NCBI GenBank assembly: GCA_023518375.1
Contig: CP068450.1
Span: 992,001-1,056,000 of the forward strand
Length of the DNA: 64,000 nucleotides
Direction: 5' to 3'
Source: Candidatus Hepatincola sp. Av
GTDB lineage: Bacteria > Pseudomonadota > Alphaproteobacteria > WRAU01 > Hepatincolaceae
Shown: piece after piece, positions 54,235 through 63,073 of the stretch
Numbering within the stretch: position 1 is the first letter of the stretch
How the letters are laid out: each line of letters begins with the position of its first letter
Notes under the pieces: generated by a model
The model's database searches: none
Told to the model about the DNA's origin: nothing
Seen by the model: only the letters and a program-made list of their open reading frames with translations
Translations under genes and position numbers: made by a program

Positions 54235-55491
54235 ATGATTTATCTGCAAAAAAATACTAGAAAAAAAGTCCGTAAAGTTAAAGAGATCCTCTTTCAAAGC
54301 ATTGGCATTGGAGCATTATTAATTGCTTTCTTTATGATGTTTGTACTGATATTTACTATTTTCTCTAAAGGTTATACTGCCTTTTACCAACATACTTTCA
54401 GGTTAAACATTACCTTTAAGAAAAATATAATGTTTGATGCCTACAACAATAATGATTATTCTAATGCTTATACTGAAGCCTTAGTGAACGATTCTTTAAT
54501 CCATTTATTAAGGCAACAAGGAATTAAAGATATTAGTGAAAATGAAGTTGCTATGCTTTATTCTAAAGAAAGCCTTAATAGGATTAGTGATTATATTATA
54601 AGCAAACAAAGTAAGGTTTTAAATACTAGCCATAATTTTACTATGCTTGTAAGCTCCGATGCCGATATGGTATTAAAAGGCTATTTAGCTGAAGGCAATT
54701 TATTAAGTGCTAACATTATCACAAGCATTAAGCTACTGTATAATAAAGGGATTATTCATAAGGTTTTTAACCAATACTTTTTTACTCATCCTGATTCCAG
54801 ATATCCTGAAATAGCAGGGATTGCTGTAGCTTTTATGGGCTCGGTTTATACAATTTTATTAACCTTAGTTTTTTCTGTGGTTTTTAGTATTGGTGCTGCT
54901 GTGTATTTAGAGGAATTTGCTAAACAAAATATGCTTTTTAAAATTATTGAGGTTAATATTAATAATTTAGCGGCAATTCCTTCAGTAATTTTTGGTTTAT
55001 TAGGTTTAATAATTTTTGAACAATGCTTAGGTGTGCCTCGTTCTAGTTCTTTATTGGCATCATTGGTATTAACTTTAATGGCGTTACCAACTATAATTAT
55101 TACCAGTAGAATTGCCTTAGCTACAGTTCCTAACACTGTAAAAGAGGCTGCCTATGGGGTAGGATCTTCAAAAGTGCAAGTAATTTGGCATCATGTTTTA
55201 CCTATTGCTACTCCGGGTATTATTACTGGCATTGTGTTAGGTATTTCCAGAATTATTGGGGAAACGGCTCCTTTATTAATGATTGGTATGGTAGCATTTA
55301 TTAATACTATTCCTACTTCTCCACTTGACAACGCATTAGTTTTTCCTGTACAGATCTTACTATGGTCAGATAGCCCCGAGCTTGGCTATATAGAAAAAGC
55401 ATCGGCTGCTATTATGTTACTCGTAATGTTTTTAATAGTAATGAATGGCGTATCCATTTATTTAAGAAATAAATTTTCTACAAAACTTTAA
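54235..55491 (+). CDS. pstA: Phosphate ABC transporter permease PstA
   Basis: A 418-residue permease with an N-terminal helix (about 20-45), a periplasmic insertion of about 140 residues and the C-terminal permease core. The EAA-type loop is EAAYGVGSSKVQVIWHHVLP near 303, followed by GIVLGISRIIGETAPLL. It pairs with PstC. The stop is followed by a strong AAGGAGG for pstB. Confidence 0.94.
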   Translation: MIYLQKNTRKKVRKVKEILFQSIGIGALLIAFFMMFVLIFTIFSKGYTAFYQHTFRLNITFKKNIMFDAYNNNDYSNAYTEALVNDSLIHLLRQQGIKDISENEVAMLYSKESLNRISDYIISKQSKVLNTSHNFTMLVSSDADMVLKGYLAEGNLLSANIITSIKLLYNKGIIHKVFNQYFFTHPDSRYPEIAGIAVAFMGSVYTILLTLVFSVVFSIGAAVYLEEFAKQNMLFKIIEVNINNLAAIPSVIFGLLGLIIFEQCLGVPRSSSLLASLVLTLMALPTIIITSRIALATVPNTVKEAAYGVGSSKVQVIWHHVLPIATPGIITGIVLGISRIIGETAPLLMIGMVAFINTIPTSPLDNALVFPVQILLWSDSPELGYIEKASAAIMLLVMFLIVMNGVSIYLRNKFSTKL

Positions 55492-55503
55492 GGAGGATAA
55501 ATA

Positions 55504-56262
55504 TTGCAAAAGAAAATAATTATTAACAATGTGAATGTTTTTTATGGGCAAAAGCAGGCGTTATTTAATGTAAACTTGTATATCCCAGAAAATGAGGTTA
55601 CAGCTTTTATAGGGCCATCAGGCTGTGGTAAATCTACTTTTTTACGTTGTTTAAACCGCATGAATGATTTAATAGAAAGTTGCAGAGTAGAAGGTTCTAT
55701 TAAAATTGATGATATGGATATTTATACTTCTAATATAGACCCCGTAGATTTACGAATTAGAGTAGGAATGGTTTTTCAAAAACCTAATCCTTTTCCTAAG
55801 AGTATTTTTGAAAATGTTGCTTATGGATTGCGAATCCATGCTTTAGCAACTTCTAAAAAAGATCTTATCAGTAAAGTAGAACATGCCTTAGAAAGAGTAG
55901 GGCTTTTTGAAGAAATTAAAGATAGGCTCCATGAGAGTGCTTTAGGGCTTTCAGGAGGGCAACAACAAAGGCTATGTATTGCAAGAACCATAGCCGTAGA
56001 ACCTGAAATTATTTTAATGGACGAGCCATGTTCGGCACTAGACCCTATTGCAACCGCAAGAGTTGAAAGTTTAATTGAAGAATTGAAAGAAAGGTATACA
56101 ATAGTAATAGTAACGCATTCCATGCAACAAGCCGCAAGGGTATCGCAAAATACTGCTTTTTTCCATTTAGGAAAATTAGTAGAATTTGGCAAAACTACAG
56201 AGGTATTTCGTAATCCTAAAAATAAAAGAACCGAGGATTACATAACAGGGAGGATAGGATAG
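55504..56262 (+). CDS. pstB: Phosphate ABC transporter ATP-binding protein PstB
   Basis: A 252-residue ATPase. Walker [13 protein letters not shown] near 37-48, the Q-loop [10 protein letters not shown], the signature LSGGQQQRL near 149 and Walker [13 protein letters not shown] are all present. The start is TTG, preceded by AAGGAGG at about nine bases. It powers the PstCA permease and ends two bases before phoU. Confidence 0.97.
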   Translation: MQKKIIINNVNVFYGQKQALFNVNLYIPENEVTAFIGPSGCGKSTFLRCLNRMNDLIESCRVEGSIKIDDMDIYTSNIDPVDLRIRVGMVFQKPNPFPKSIFENVAYGLRIHALATSKKDLISKVEHALERVGLFEEIKDRLHESALGLSGGQQQRLCIARTIAVEPEIILMDEPCSALDPIATARVESLIEELKERYTIVIVTHSMQQAARVSQNTAFFHLGKLVEFGKTTEVFRNPKNKRTEDYITGRIG

Positions 56263-56264
56263 CC

Positions 56265-56924
56265 ATGCAACAAAAACACATTTTAAAATCGTTTGATAAC
56301 GAACTATCATCATTAAAAAGTGCCTTATTGGCAATGTTATTAACCACATCAGGGCAAATGAAGTCGGTTTATTTAGTTATTACTAACCACGACTTAGAGC
56401 TATCTAAACAGGTGATTAAGAACGATGCTAAAATAGATATGCTTCACCGCACCATTGTAACTGACAGTGTGAATATTCTTAGTTTAAGAACACCTGTGGC
56501 GTATGATTTACGTTTTGTGTTTAGTGCTAGCCATATTTCTTCTAACCTAGAAAGAGCAGGTGATAACATGCGGAATATTGCTAAAAGTGTACTGCAAATT
56601 ACCAAGCCTAAAGGGGAAATTACTTTAAAATTACTGCAAATGATAAAAGTAATAGATGATATGTTAGCTGAAACTTATAGAGTCTTAGATAAAGAAGATT
56701 CCAAAGGTTTAAATGCCATTATAGCTAAAGATATTGAGGTAGATAAATTAAACGATGAAATATCTAATGCTTTGTTAAATGTTATTCAAAAAGTTTCCAT
56801 TGTAGAACTAGATACCATTCGTAATTATTTTCTAATTTGCCGCTCTTTAGAACGAATAGGAGACCACGTAGTTAATACTTGCAAGCACATTAACTTTATT
56901 ACCTCTGGCGAGATAATCGCTTAA
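56265..56924 (+). CDS. phoU: Phosphate-signalling protein PhoU
   Basis: A 219-residue two-domain helical protein that links Pst transport to PhoR signalling. The repeated motif appears as SSNLERAGDNMRNIAK near 103 and CRSLERIGDHVVNTC near 197 (metal-binding ExxxD type). It is the last gene of pstSCAB-phoU. No phoB or phoR is in the window, so the regulator lies elsewhere or is lost. Confidence 0.95.
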   Translation: MQQKHILKSFDNELSSLKSALLAMLLTTSGQMKSVYLVITNHDLELSKQVIKNDAKIDMLHRTIVTDSVNILSLRTPVAYDLRFVFSASHISSNLERAGDNMRNIAKSVLQITKPKGEITLKLLQMIKVIDDMLAETYRVLDKEDSKGLNAIIAKDIEVDKLNDEISNALLNVIQKVSIVELDTIRNYFLICRSLERIGDHVVNTCKHINFITSGEIIA

Positions 56925-57617
56925 TTATTTATTATAAAAGTAATTCTCATACCTTATTCGTTAGCATTAAGTAATTATTTAGTGAGAATATCTTTACTTA
57001 ATCATTATATTACCGGTTTATACTCATTACTTTTACAATTAACTTTCTAATTAACTTCCTACTTCTTCTTATTCATCTTCATCTTCATCTTCATCTTCAT
57101 CTTCATATGATAATGATAACCTATTAGTTAGTAGTGCTAAATTTAGTTGTGCTTCTTTTAATAATAATTTTCAAGTTACTTATTACTCAACTCTTTTTCT
57201 CATTTTTTTTACTTTGTCAACTTTTACATTCACTTTAACATTAACTACACTTTACCTTTTAACATACTTTACAGCACAATAATAAATTACCAAATTAGAA
57301 CAATTTTTAGTATTTTGAATGGTTGAGTAGCTAAAATTATATTTTTTTGCAAAAATTAAAGAAAATAATTAATTTTTTAAGTTTTTAATAATAAATGCTT
57401 AATAGTAAATGCTAAACTCTAAAGAACAATAAGAATATACATCTCATTAAACCATGCCATTTAGCTTAGGCAAATTGTAGCGGGATACATTTAATGGCAC
57501 ATTTATCTTTCAAACTAATGGTTTCCCTATATTGTGATACTCTATTTTTAAAGGTATAGGAATTATAGTGTGCTTGTTAGTAGTGTAATTTTATTGTTGT
57601 TCGTAAAGATATTTTAT
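56925..57617. other. Intergenic region with hexanucleotide repeat
   Basis: About 690 bases between phoU and a convergent surface-protein gene. It holds a tandem (TTCATC) repeat at 57072-57106. On the minus strand one frame through it, about 57072-57176, reads LLLKEAQLNLALLTN then an acidic (Asp-Glu)5 end and a stop, possibly the ghost of a lost gene. The rest is AT-rich with no recognised RNA gene or terminator. Confidence 0.45.
57072..57106. repeat. Hexanucleotide tandem repeat (TTCATC)n
   Basis: Nearly six copies of TTCATC without interruption. It is a simple repeat prone to slippage. It encodes Asp-Glu repeats on the minus strand at the end of a short non-conserved frame. Confidence 0.8.
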
Positions 57618-58775
57618 TTAGAATAAATCATTATTAAAGGAGTTACCTTTAGTAGGAGCTTGTTTAGTTGCCGAGTTTTCATCTGTATTGCTAGTTGATT
57701 CCTTAGGAGTTGCAGGTTTTTCCGCATTATTAGTAGCTGTATTAGTATTTTCATTAGCACTAGTAGCAGATGCAGGTTGGCTAGCTTGGTTGCCACTTAC
57801 TGCACCATTAGAGCTTGGGGTAGCAGTAGAATTGGTAGATGAGGTTGAACTTCCTACTACGGTACTACTAGTAGCACCAGCACCAGTTATGGCAGTATTA
57901 TTAGAGCTTGGGCTAGTAGTAGAGTTGGCAGGTGCGGTTGAACTTTTTACAGCACTACCTGTAGCTGTGGCTTGCCCTTTGCCTTTAGTTTGTTGCTTAG
58001 CAGCTTTGTCTGCTTTAGCTTTTTTAATGTTTTCTTCTTGGATTTTATCATCAATGGCTGGGTCTAATGAGCGGATAATATCTTTGTATTGTTCGTCTTT
58101 ATTGCGTTCTCTAACATCTTTTGGTTTAGCAAAAGAATAAACTACCCCGAATTTATATTTAATAACTCGCATAGCTATATCATAATTTTGCCCTTCAATA
58201 TAACGCATATCCATTTTATAACCTGAAACTTCAGCTAAAGCCGACCAGTTATAATCTATTTTATATCTTATCCCTGCTAAGTAAGTAAAGGTACTATCAA
58301 ACTGTTCTTCTAGTTCAAAGTTACCATAATTAGCATAACCAATGTGGGAAAAACTAGCACCAATATAAGGGGAAAAGCCTAAACCTATATCATAACCAGC
58401 TAATAAACCAAAACTAGGATGCTCCTTATAAAAATAAGCCACAGTAGCAGGATTAGGAGATAAAGATGCCTGCACCGTAACCTGAGAGCCTTCTCGTAAT
58501 GGTGAATAAGCCGAACGCAAAGCTAACCAAGTATGTTCACTTACATAAAACTTATAGTCAATAAACATTTCATACACTATGCCATAGGTACCAAAGTACT
58601 CTTCATTAAGAGTACTAAAAGGGTTATCGGGGTTATCAAGGGCATAGGATTTTTGAGAGTTTAAATGTACAGGGTCACTAAAAGAAATACCCCATTCTGT
58701 AGTGTAGTCCACGTTAGATAAATGCAAGGTTACAGGAGATAGTACAGTTAAAAATAAAACTATTAAATAATCCAT
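57618..58775 (-). CDS. Outer-membrane barrel protein with long Ser/Thr/Ala repeat tail
   Basis: A 385-residue protein. Residues 1-19 are a hydrophobic leader without the usual Lys/Arg. Residues 20-215 form a barrel-like region with strand motifs (FGLLAGYDIGLGFSPYIGAS, FTYLAGIRYKIDYNWSALAE, IKYKFGVVYSF). Residues 216-262 are a charged linker, and 263-385 are a Ser/Thr/Ala/Asn/Gly-rich tail. The tail contains two related units beginning SSTAPANSTTSPSSNN and SSTSSTNSTATPSSNG, so it grew by repeat duplication. A tail after the barrel is unusual because the C-terminal strand normally guides Bam assembly. Confidence 0.65.
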   Translation of the reverse strand: MDYLIVLFLTVLSPVTLHLSNVDYTTEWGISFSDPVHLNSQKSYALDNPDNPFSTLNEEYFGTYGIVYEMFIDYKFYVSEHTWLALRSAYSPLREGSQVTVQASLSPNPATVAYFYKEHPSFGLLAGYDIGLGFSPYIGASFSHIGYANYGNFELEEQFDSTFTYLAGIRYKIDYNWSALAEVSGYKMDMRYIEGQNYDIAMRVIKYKFGVVYSFAKPKDVRERNKDEQYKDIIRSLDPAIDDKIQEENIKKAKADKAAKQQTKGKGQATATGSAVKSSTAPANSTTSPSSNNTAITGAGATSSTVVGSSTSSTNSTATPSSNGAVSGNQASQPASATSANENTNTATNNAEKPATPKESTSNTDENSATKQAPTKGNSFNNDLF

Positions 58776-58982
58776 TTAGTTTTCAAAATATATAATTTTT
58801 TACTGGCAATAAAATTTTTTCACTGACAATAAAAAGTATACTAACAAAATTAGTTTTATTCTAGTATATTCTTCTAATACACTAACATATATGGTATATT
58901 CTGTATTTTAATAGTATTATCCTTGTAGGGATACCTATAATATTACATATAAAAAGTAAAAAATATAAAGAGGTTAATTTTT

Positions 58983-59888
58983 ATGAATTCGTTTGAGCAG
59001 TTACTACAAAAAGCTAAAAGCTATGGGCTAACCAATACTGCTGTGGTAAATCCTACTGATGAAGTTTCATTAGGTGGTGCTATTGCTGGCTTTCAACATG
59101 GGGTTATTAATCCTATTTTATATGGTTTACAAACTGCCATAGAATCAACGGCTAAAAAGCATAATTTTGATGTTTCTAAGTTACAAATCATTAACTGTGA
59201 AAGTGAAGAGCAAGCTGTAAATAGTGCTATTAAGGCTTGCCATACAGGTCAGGCACAAATTTTAATGAAAGGAAAAATCCATACAGATCACCTAATGCAC
59301 GCTGTGGTGCAAAGGGATAGTGGGCTTAGAATTACAGGGCAACAAATTAGCCATGTTTTTACCTTAGAGGTGCCAACTTACCATAAGCTATTATTTATTA
59401 CTGATGCCGCTATTAATATTTTTCCAAGTGTGGAACAAAAACAACAGATTCTTTTAAATGCCATAGCTTTTCTTAACAAATTAGGTATTAAAAAACCAAA
59501 AATAGCTTGTTTATCTGCCTTAGAAGAACCTTACGAAAAAATAGAAGGTTCAGTAGCCGCTAGAAGTTTAGCTTTGAATGAAAAATTACAACAATGTTCT
59601 ATTATTGAAGGTCCTTTAGCCTTTGATAACGCCATTAGTAAAAGATCGGCTAATATTAAAGATATTAAATCAGAAGTAGCTGGTGATGTAGATTTATTAT
59701 TAGTACCTAATCTAGAGGCTGGTAATATTCTATTTAAGTCTTTAGTGTATTTAGCTAAAGCTAAGGTTGCAGGAGTCGTATTAGGTGCGAAAGTACCTAT
59801 TGTATTAACCTCCAGAGCCGACGATGCCAATGCAAGGCTTTATTCGGCTATTTTAGCCCAACTTAACTGTGCTAAGAATGTATGTTAA
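58983..59888 (+). CDS. Phosphate acetyl/butyryltransferase-family enzyme (Pta-like)
   Basis: A 301-residue short-form PTA_PTB enzyme. Motifs: EVSLGGAIAGFQHGVINPIL near 27-46, GQAQILMKGKIHTDHLMHAV near 93-112, LRITGQQISHVFTLEVP. It converts acetyl-CoA (or a related acyl-CoA) and phosphate to acyl-phosphate. The acetate kinase 44 bases downstream would then make ATP. It lacks the long DRTGG region of E. coli Pta. Acetyl or butyryl specificity cannot be settled, but the ackA partner favours acetyl. Confidence 0.85.
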   Translation: MNSFEQLLQKAKSYGLTNTAVVNPTDEVSLGGAIAGFQHGVINPILYGLQTAIESTAKKHNFDVSKLQIINCESEEQAVNSAIKACHTGQAQILMKGKIHTDHLMHAVVQRDSGLRITGQQISHVFTLEVPTYHKLLFITDAAINIFPSVEQKQQILLNAIAFLNKLGIKKPKIACLSALEEPYEKIEGSVAARSLALNEKLQQCSIIEGPLAFDNAISKRSANIKDIKSEVAGDVDLLLVPNLEAGNILFKSLVYLAKAKVAGVVLGAKVPIVLTSRADDANARLYSAILAQLNCAKNVC

Positions 59889-59932
59889 TTAATAATAAGT
59901 AATACCTAATGTTATTATGAAGGAAAAAAAAG

Positions 59933-61114
59933 ATGAAAGAAGCAATTATTGTAATTAATGCTGGTTCTTCAAGTTTAAAGTTTAAGTTATTTGGCAAAGA
60001 GCAACTAACAGTGATAGCCTTAGGGCAAATTACAGGGTTAGGAACAGCTGATCCAAAACTTATAATTAAAGATGATAAAGCTAACACTATGGTAGCAAAT
60101 AAACTAGTTACTACTAAAACCAGAGATGATTTATTAGTTGATTTACTAAACACAATTTTAGAATTATTTCCTAATATCAAAATTATTATGGCAGGCCATA
60201 GAGTAGTTCATGGTGGGAATAAATATAATGCTCCTACCTTAATTAATAATGAAGTTATAGCTTATTTAAAAAGTATTATTTCTCTAACTCCTATCCATTT
60301 ACCCCATAATATTCGCCCAATGGAAGTTTTGCAAGATAAATTCCCACATATTCAACAAGTAGCTTGTTTTGATACCGCCTTTCACATTGCCACTAACCCT
60401 ATGTATACAAGGTTATATGCTTTGCCAAGAGCCGTAATTAACGATGGCAATGTATTGCGTTATGGTTTTCATGGTTTATCTTATGAATATATTGCCTCTG
60501 TTTTGCAACAACAAGAAGAAGAATTATATAAGGGTAAGGTAGTAGTTTGCCATTTAGGAGCAGGTGCTTCTTTATGTGCTTTACAAGGTGGTAAAAGTTT
60601 TACTACTACTATGGGCTTTACTCCTCTTGAGGGATTAGTTATGGGAAGTAGAACTGGTAACATAGATGCTGGCGTTTTACTTTATTTATTAAAGGAAAAA
60701 AAATATTCCTTGCAAGAAGTTGAAGATTTACTATATTTTCAATCAGGCATTTTAGGTTTAAGTGAAATTAGTAGTGATTTTCAAACTCTATCTAATTCCC
60801 CAGATCCTAAAGCAAAAGAGGCGTTAACTGTATTTAAGTACAACTTAGTTAAGAATATTGGTTCACTAATTGCTGTAATGGGTGGTATAGATGCCATTGT
60901 ATTTACGGCTGGTGTAGGAGAAAACGATGCTAATGTACGAGAATATGTGGCAGACTCTTTCAAGTTTTTAGGATCCTTTATAGATGAAACCGCTAATAAA
61001 GCTAATAAAACTGTATTTTCTAATGCTAAATCTAAAATTAAATTAATGATAATTCCCACCCAAGAAGAATTAATGATAGCCAAGCACAGTATTAATTTGT
61101 TAAATACGAACTAG
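59933..61114 (+). CDS. ackA: Acetate kinase
   Basis: Reversible phosphotransfer between acetyl-phosphate and ADP. The 393-residue ASKHA-fold protein has VINAGSSSLKFKLF (5-18), GHRVVHGG, PIHLPHN, CFDTAFH with the catalytic Asp, GFHGLSYEY, VCHLGAGASL, GLVMGSRTGNIDAG, and FTAGVGEND near the end. Pta-AckA gives substrate-level ATP, and it may also work backwards to use host acetate. Confidence 0.96.
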   Translation: MKEAIIVINAGSSSLKFKLFGKEQLTVIALGQITGLGTADPKLIIKDDKANTMVANKLVTTKTRDDLLVDLLNTILELFPNIKIIMAGHRVVHGGNKYNAPTLINNEVIAYLKSIISLTPIHLPHNIRPMEVLQDKFPHIQQVACFDTAFHIATNPMYTRLYALPRAVINDGNVLRYGFHGLSYEYIASVLQQQEEELYKGKVVVCHLGAGASLCALQGGKSFTTTMGFTPLEGLVMGSRTGNIDAGVLLYLLKEKKYSLQEVEDLLYFQSGILGLSEISSDFQTLSNSPDPKAKEALTVFKYNLVKNIGSLIAVMGGIDAIVFTAGVGENDANVREYVADSFKFLGSFIDETANKANKTVFSNAKSKIKLMIIPTQEELMIAKHSINLLNTN

Positions 61115-61131
61115 TTGCCTTACAAAGATAA

Positions 61132-61205
61132 TAAAAACCTAAGAATTACTTACTACATGTATTTTGTAAGTTGGCTATGCCAACTTGAAGTTAGCAATTA
61201 TATAA
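61132..61205 (-). pseudogene. Decayed copy of the galE 3' end
   Basis: About 70 bases here align with the galE end at 63068-63140 in the same orientation, about 70-75% identical by eye. Both contain AAAACCTAAGAATTAC, then TTTTGTA, then GGCTATGCCAA. Translated, the WHSQxTK end of GalE is seen but is followed by stops. The small hairpin AAGTTGGC-TAT-GCCAACTT (61168-61186) lies inside it. It may be a remnant of a duplication or of an old gene end. Confidence 0.5.
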
Positions 61206-61289
61206 AACTAAGCCTATATTAATTAACATTTAGTTTTGTTAAGTAGATAATTGCCAATTAAAAATTCAAAATAGCTAGTATAAAAATAC

Positions 61290-61318
61290 TTGACATATTT
61301 ATGTATATACACTATTAG
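61290..61318 (+). promoter_or_regulatory. Promoter and palindromic operator of the toxin-antitoxin locus
   Basis: TTGACA at 61290-61295, a 17-base spacer and TATTAG at 61313-61318 form a fair sigma-70 promoter. The spacer contains a perfect palindrome, TGTATATACA (61302-61311), well placed for autorepression by the antitoxin encoded just downstream. This is inferred from position and symmetry. Confidence 0.6.
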
Positions 61319-61341
61319 GTAAATATGTAAATAGGAACTTT

Positions 61342-61599
61342 ATGAATAAAATTATGAATAAAACCATAGGGACTAAAAGCTCTATTCATGTATCTATGGA
61401 TACTGAAGATTTAAAATTATTTACTAAAATAAGTAAAACTATTCATCAAAGCAGAAATGCTACTATAAATGAATTAATTCAGGAATGGATAGAAGATCAA
61501 CAAGATATTCTATTAGCTGAAAAAGTGCTAAAAGATATTAAGGCTGGTAAAAGAAAAACCATATCTCATGAAGAAATGATGAAAGAATTAAGGTGGTAA
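61342..61599 (+). CDS. Antitoxin of a RelB/ParD type
   Basis: An 85-residue small protein. The N-terminal half (IGTKSSIHVSMDTEDLKLFT) has the look of a ribbon-helix-helix DNA-binding region; the C-terminal half (ILLAEKVLKDIKAGKRKTIS then HEEMMKELRW) is the helical toxin-binding tail typical of RelB-like antitoxins. AGGAAC lies just before the ATG. The toxin reading frame begins 10 bases after its stop but is frameshifted. Confidence 0.78.
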   Translation: MNKIMNKTIGTKSSIHVSMDTEDLKLFTKISKTIHQSRNATINELIQEWIEDQQDILLAEKVLKDIKAGKRKTISHEEMMKELRW

Positions 61600-61608
61600 T
61601 AAATAATA

Positions 61609-61870
61609 ATGTATCAAGTTCGGTATAATATAGGCTTAATAAAAGTATTAAAATATACCAACTAAAGATCAACTTAAACTAAAATCCTTCTTACAAAGTT
61701 TACATAATATCAAAGATCCTTTTATTCATGCTAAAAAGTTAAAAGGAGCTAATACACTATATAGATACAGAATAGGTCATTACCGCATACTTTGTGATAT
61801 TAGCAATCGTAAATTAACTATTTTGGTTATTGATATTGCTCATAGAAAAAATGTTTATAAGAATTTGTAA
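61609..61870 (+). pseudogene. RelE/ParE-family toxin, broken by a one-base frameshift
   Basis: The ATG frame reads MYQVRYNIGLIKVLK and then meets a stop after 18 codons. Moving by one base near 61651-61655 restores a full RelE-like frame: PTKDQLKLKSFLQ, AKKLKGANTLYRYRIGHYRI, LTILVIDIAHRKNVYKNL, stop at 61868-61870. The total length of 262 bases (one over a multiple of three) fits a single-base insertion. RYRIGHYRILC and the HRKNVY end are typical of the RelE/ParE mRNA interferase/gyrase poison superfamily. The toxin is probably dead unless the A/T-rich slip site is decoded by frameshifting. Confidence 0.82.
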
Positions 61871-61894
61871 CTAATTACCTTGAAATTACTTTAA

Positions 61895-62995
61895 TTAATA
61901 AGCTAATAAAGAAAGTTCATAAGGAGTAGTAGAAAGCCTTCTTATAATAATCTTATATCCTAAATTTAAACTTTCAATTAAGGGCTTTATATTAGTGAAG
62001 TCGTTAAAGTTATGATATCAACTAACTGATAAAACAGGTTTATCTCTTTTAATAGTAGTTAAGGCACCACGAATTGCTGGTTGTTCAAAACCTTCTACAT
62101 CTAAATGAATAAAGCCTACTTTATTTAGGTTATATTGTGCTACTGTTTGGTCTATAGTTGTAATAGCTAAGGATTCAGTTTTATTAGTTGTTTTACTATT
62201 AATGAAAGTCCCACCATAGTTAGTACCTGCAATATTAATGTTAGGATCGTACTGGAAAGTTAAGGTTTCTTCTTTTTCGCCTAAGCCTTTTTGAATAGGA
62301 ATAATGGTGTTTTGCAAATTATTGTTATTCACTAAACTTTCCATAATTTGGAAATTACTAAATAAAGGCTCAAAACCAAAGATTTTTTCAAAATTGTAAT
62401 ATTCATATAAAGAAATTGGTGAATCACCCCAATAGGCACCAGCACTAAATGCTACCGTACCTTTAAGTTTAGCTATAACCTCAGGCGGTAAAAATTTTAA
62501 ACCAGCATGGGTAACAAAAACCTCATCTAGAGCAGGTAAGTTAGAACTAATATTATATTTTTTATATATATCAGCAATATTTTTATAAAGGGAATCGGCA
62601 TTTTGAATATTCAATGCTAAAAACTTAGGTTCAACTAAAACAGTTAAGCCTTTACTTTTAATAGTGTTATATTGTCTTGCTAAAAATAAGAGGAAATATA
62701 AATCATCTAAGTCTTGTTTACTTAGGGAATCTAGGTTAAGTTTGAGTTTTTCAAATTCTAATAACCCTTTAGCTGTGAATAAAGGTGCTAGTTTATCATT
62801 AGCAAGCCAAAGGAGTTGTTGGTGTTGCCATTTATAATTAAGAATTTTTAACTGTTCTTTTTGGGATTGGATATTTGTTTGTAATGAGCTAATATTAGCA
62901 GTAAGTTGATTGTTAAGAGATTCTAATATTCCCTTCTCTTTTCTAAAGGAATCAATTTTCTCCCTATAACTTTTTTGAGTAGTAATTTTAAACAT
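61895..62995 (-). pseudogene. FkbM-family methyltransferase interrupted by in-frame TGA
   Basis: The open frame 62018-62995 (325 residues) has an N-terminal coiled coil (about 10-55), a helical region and an FkbM domain (AFSAGAYWGDSPISLYE, IFGFEPLFSNFQIMES, GFIHLDVEGFEQPAIRGALT). It ends at TGA (62018-62020) after KPVLSVS. The same frame then continues for 40 codons, YHNFNDFTNIKPLIESLNLG and onward to LSLLAY, before TAA at 61895-61897. The paralogue at 50580 has IYHN at the same place and ends in LLAY, so the TGA replaces one residue inside the domain. The upstream product would lack the last strand and helix. Recent pseudogene or read-through are the options. Confidence 0.8.
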
Positions 62996-63073
62996 TTCTT
63001 AGCCTAATGAAAAACAACTAATATCTTAGCATTTTTACTTATGGAAATAAATGAAAACTTCTTCTTATAAAAC

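Noticed and set aside
57060-57180. A real xseB-like small gene ending in Asp-Glu repeats
   Set aside because: The frame is only about 32 codons with a stop upstream, and no start or clear XseB motif can be seen.
61895-62995. UGA reassigned as a sense codon (genetic code 4)
   Set aside because: TGA ends pstS and coaE in ATGA overlaps with the next gene, and core genes are full length with TGG for Trp; one interrupted gene is not evidence for recoding.
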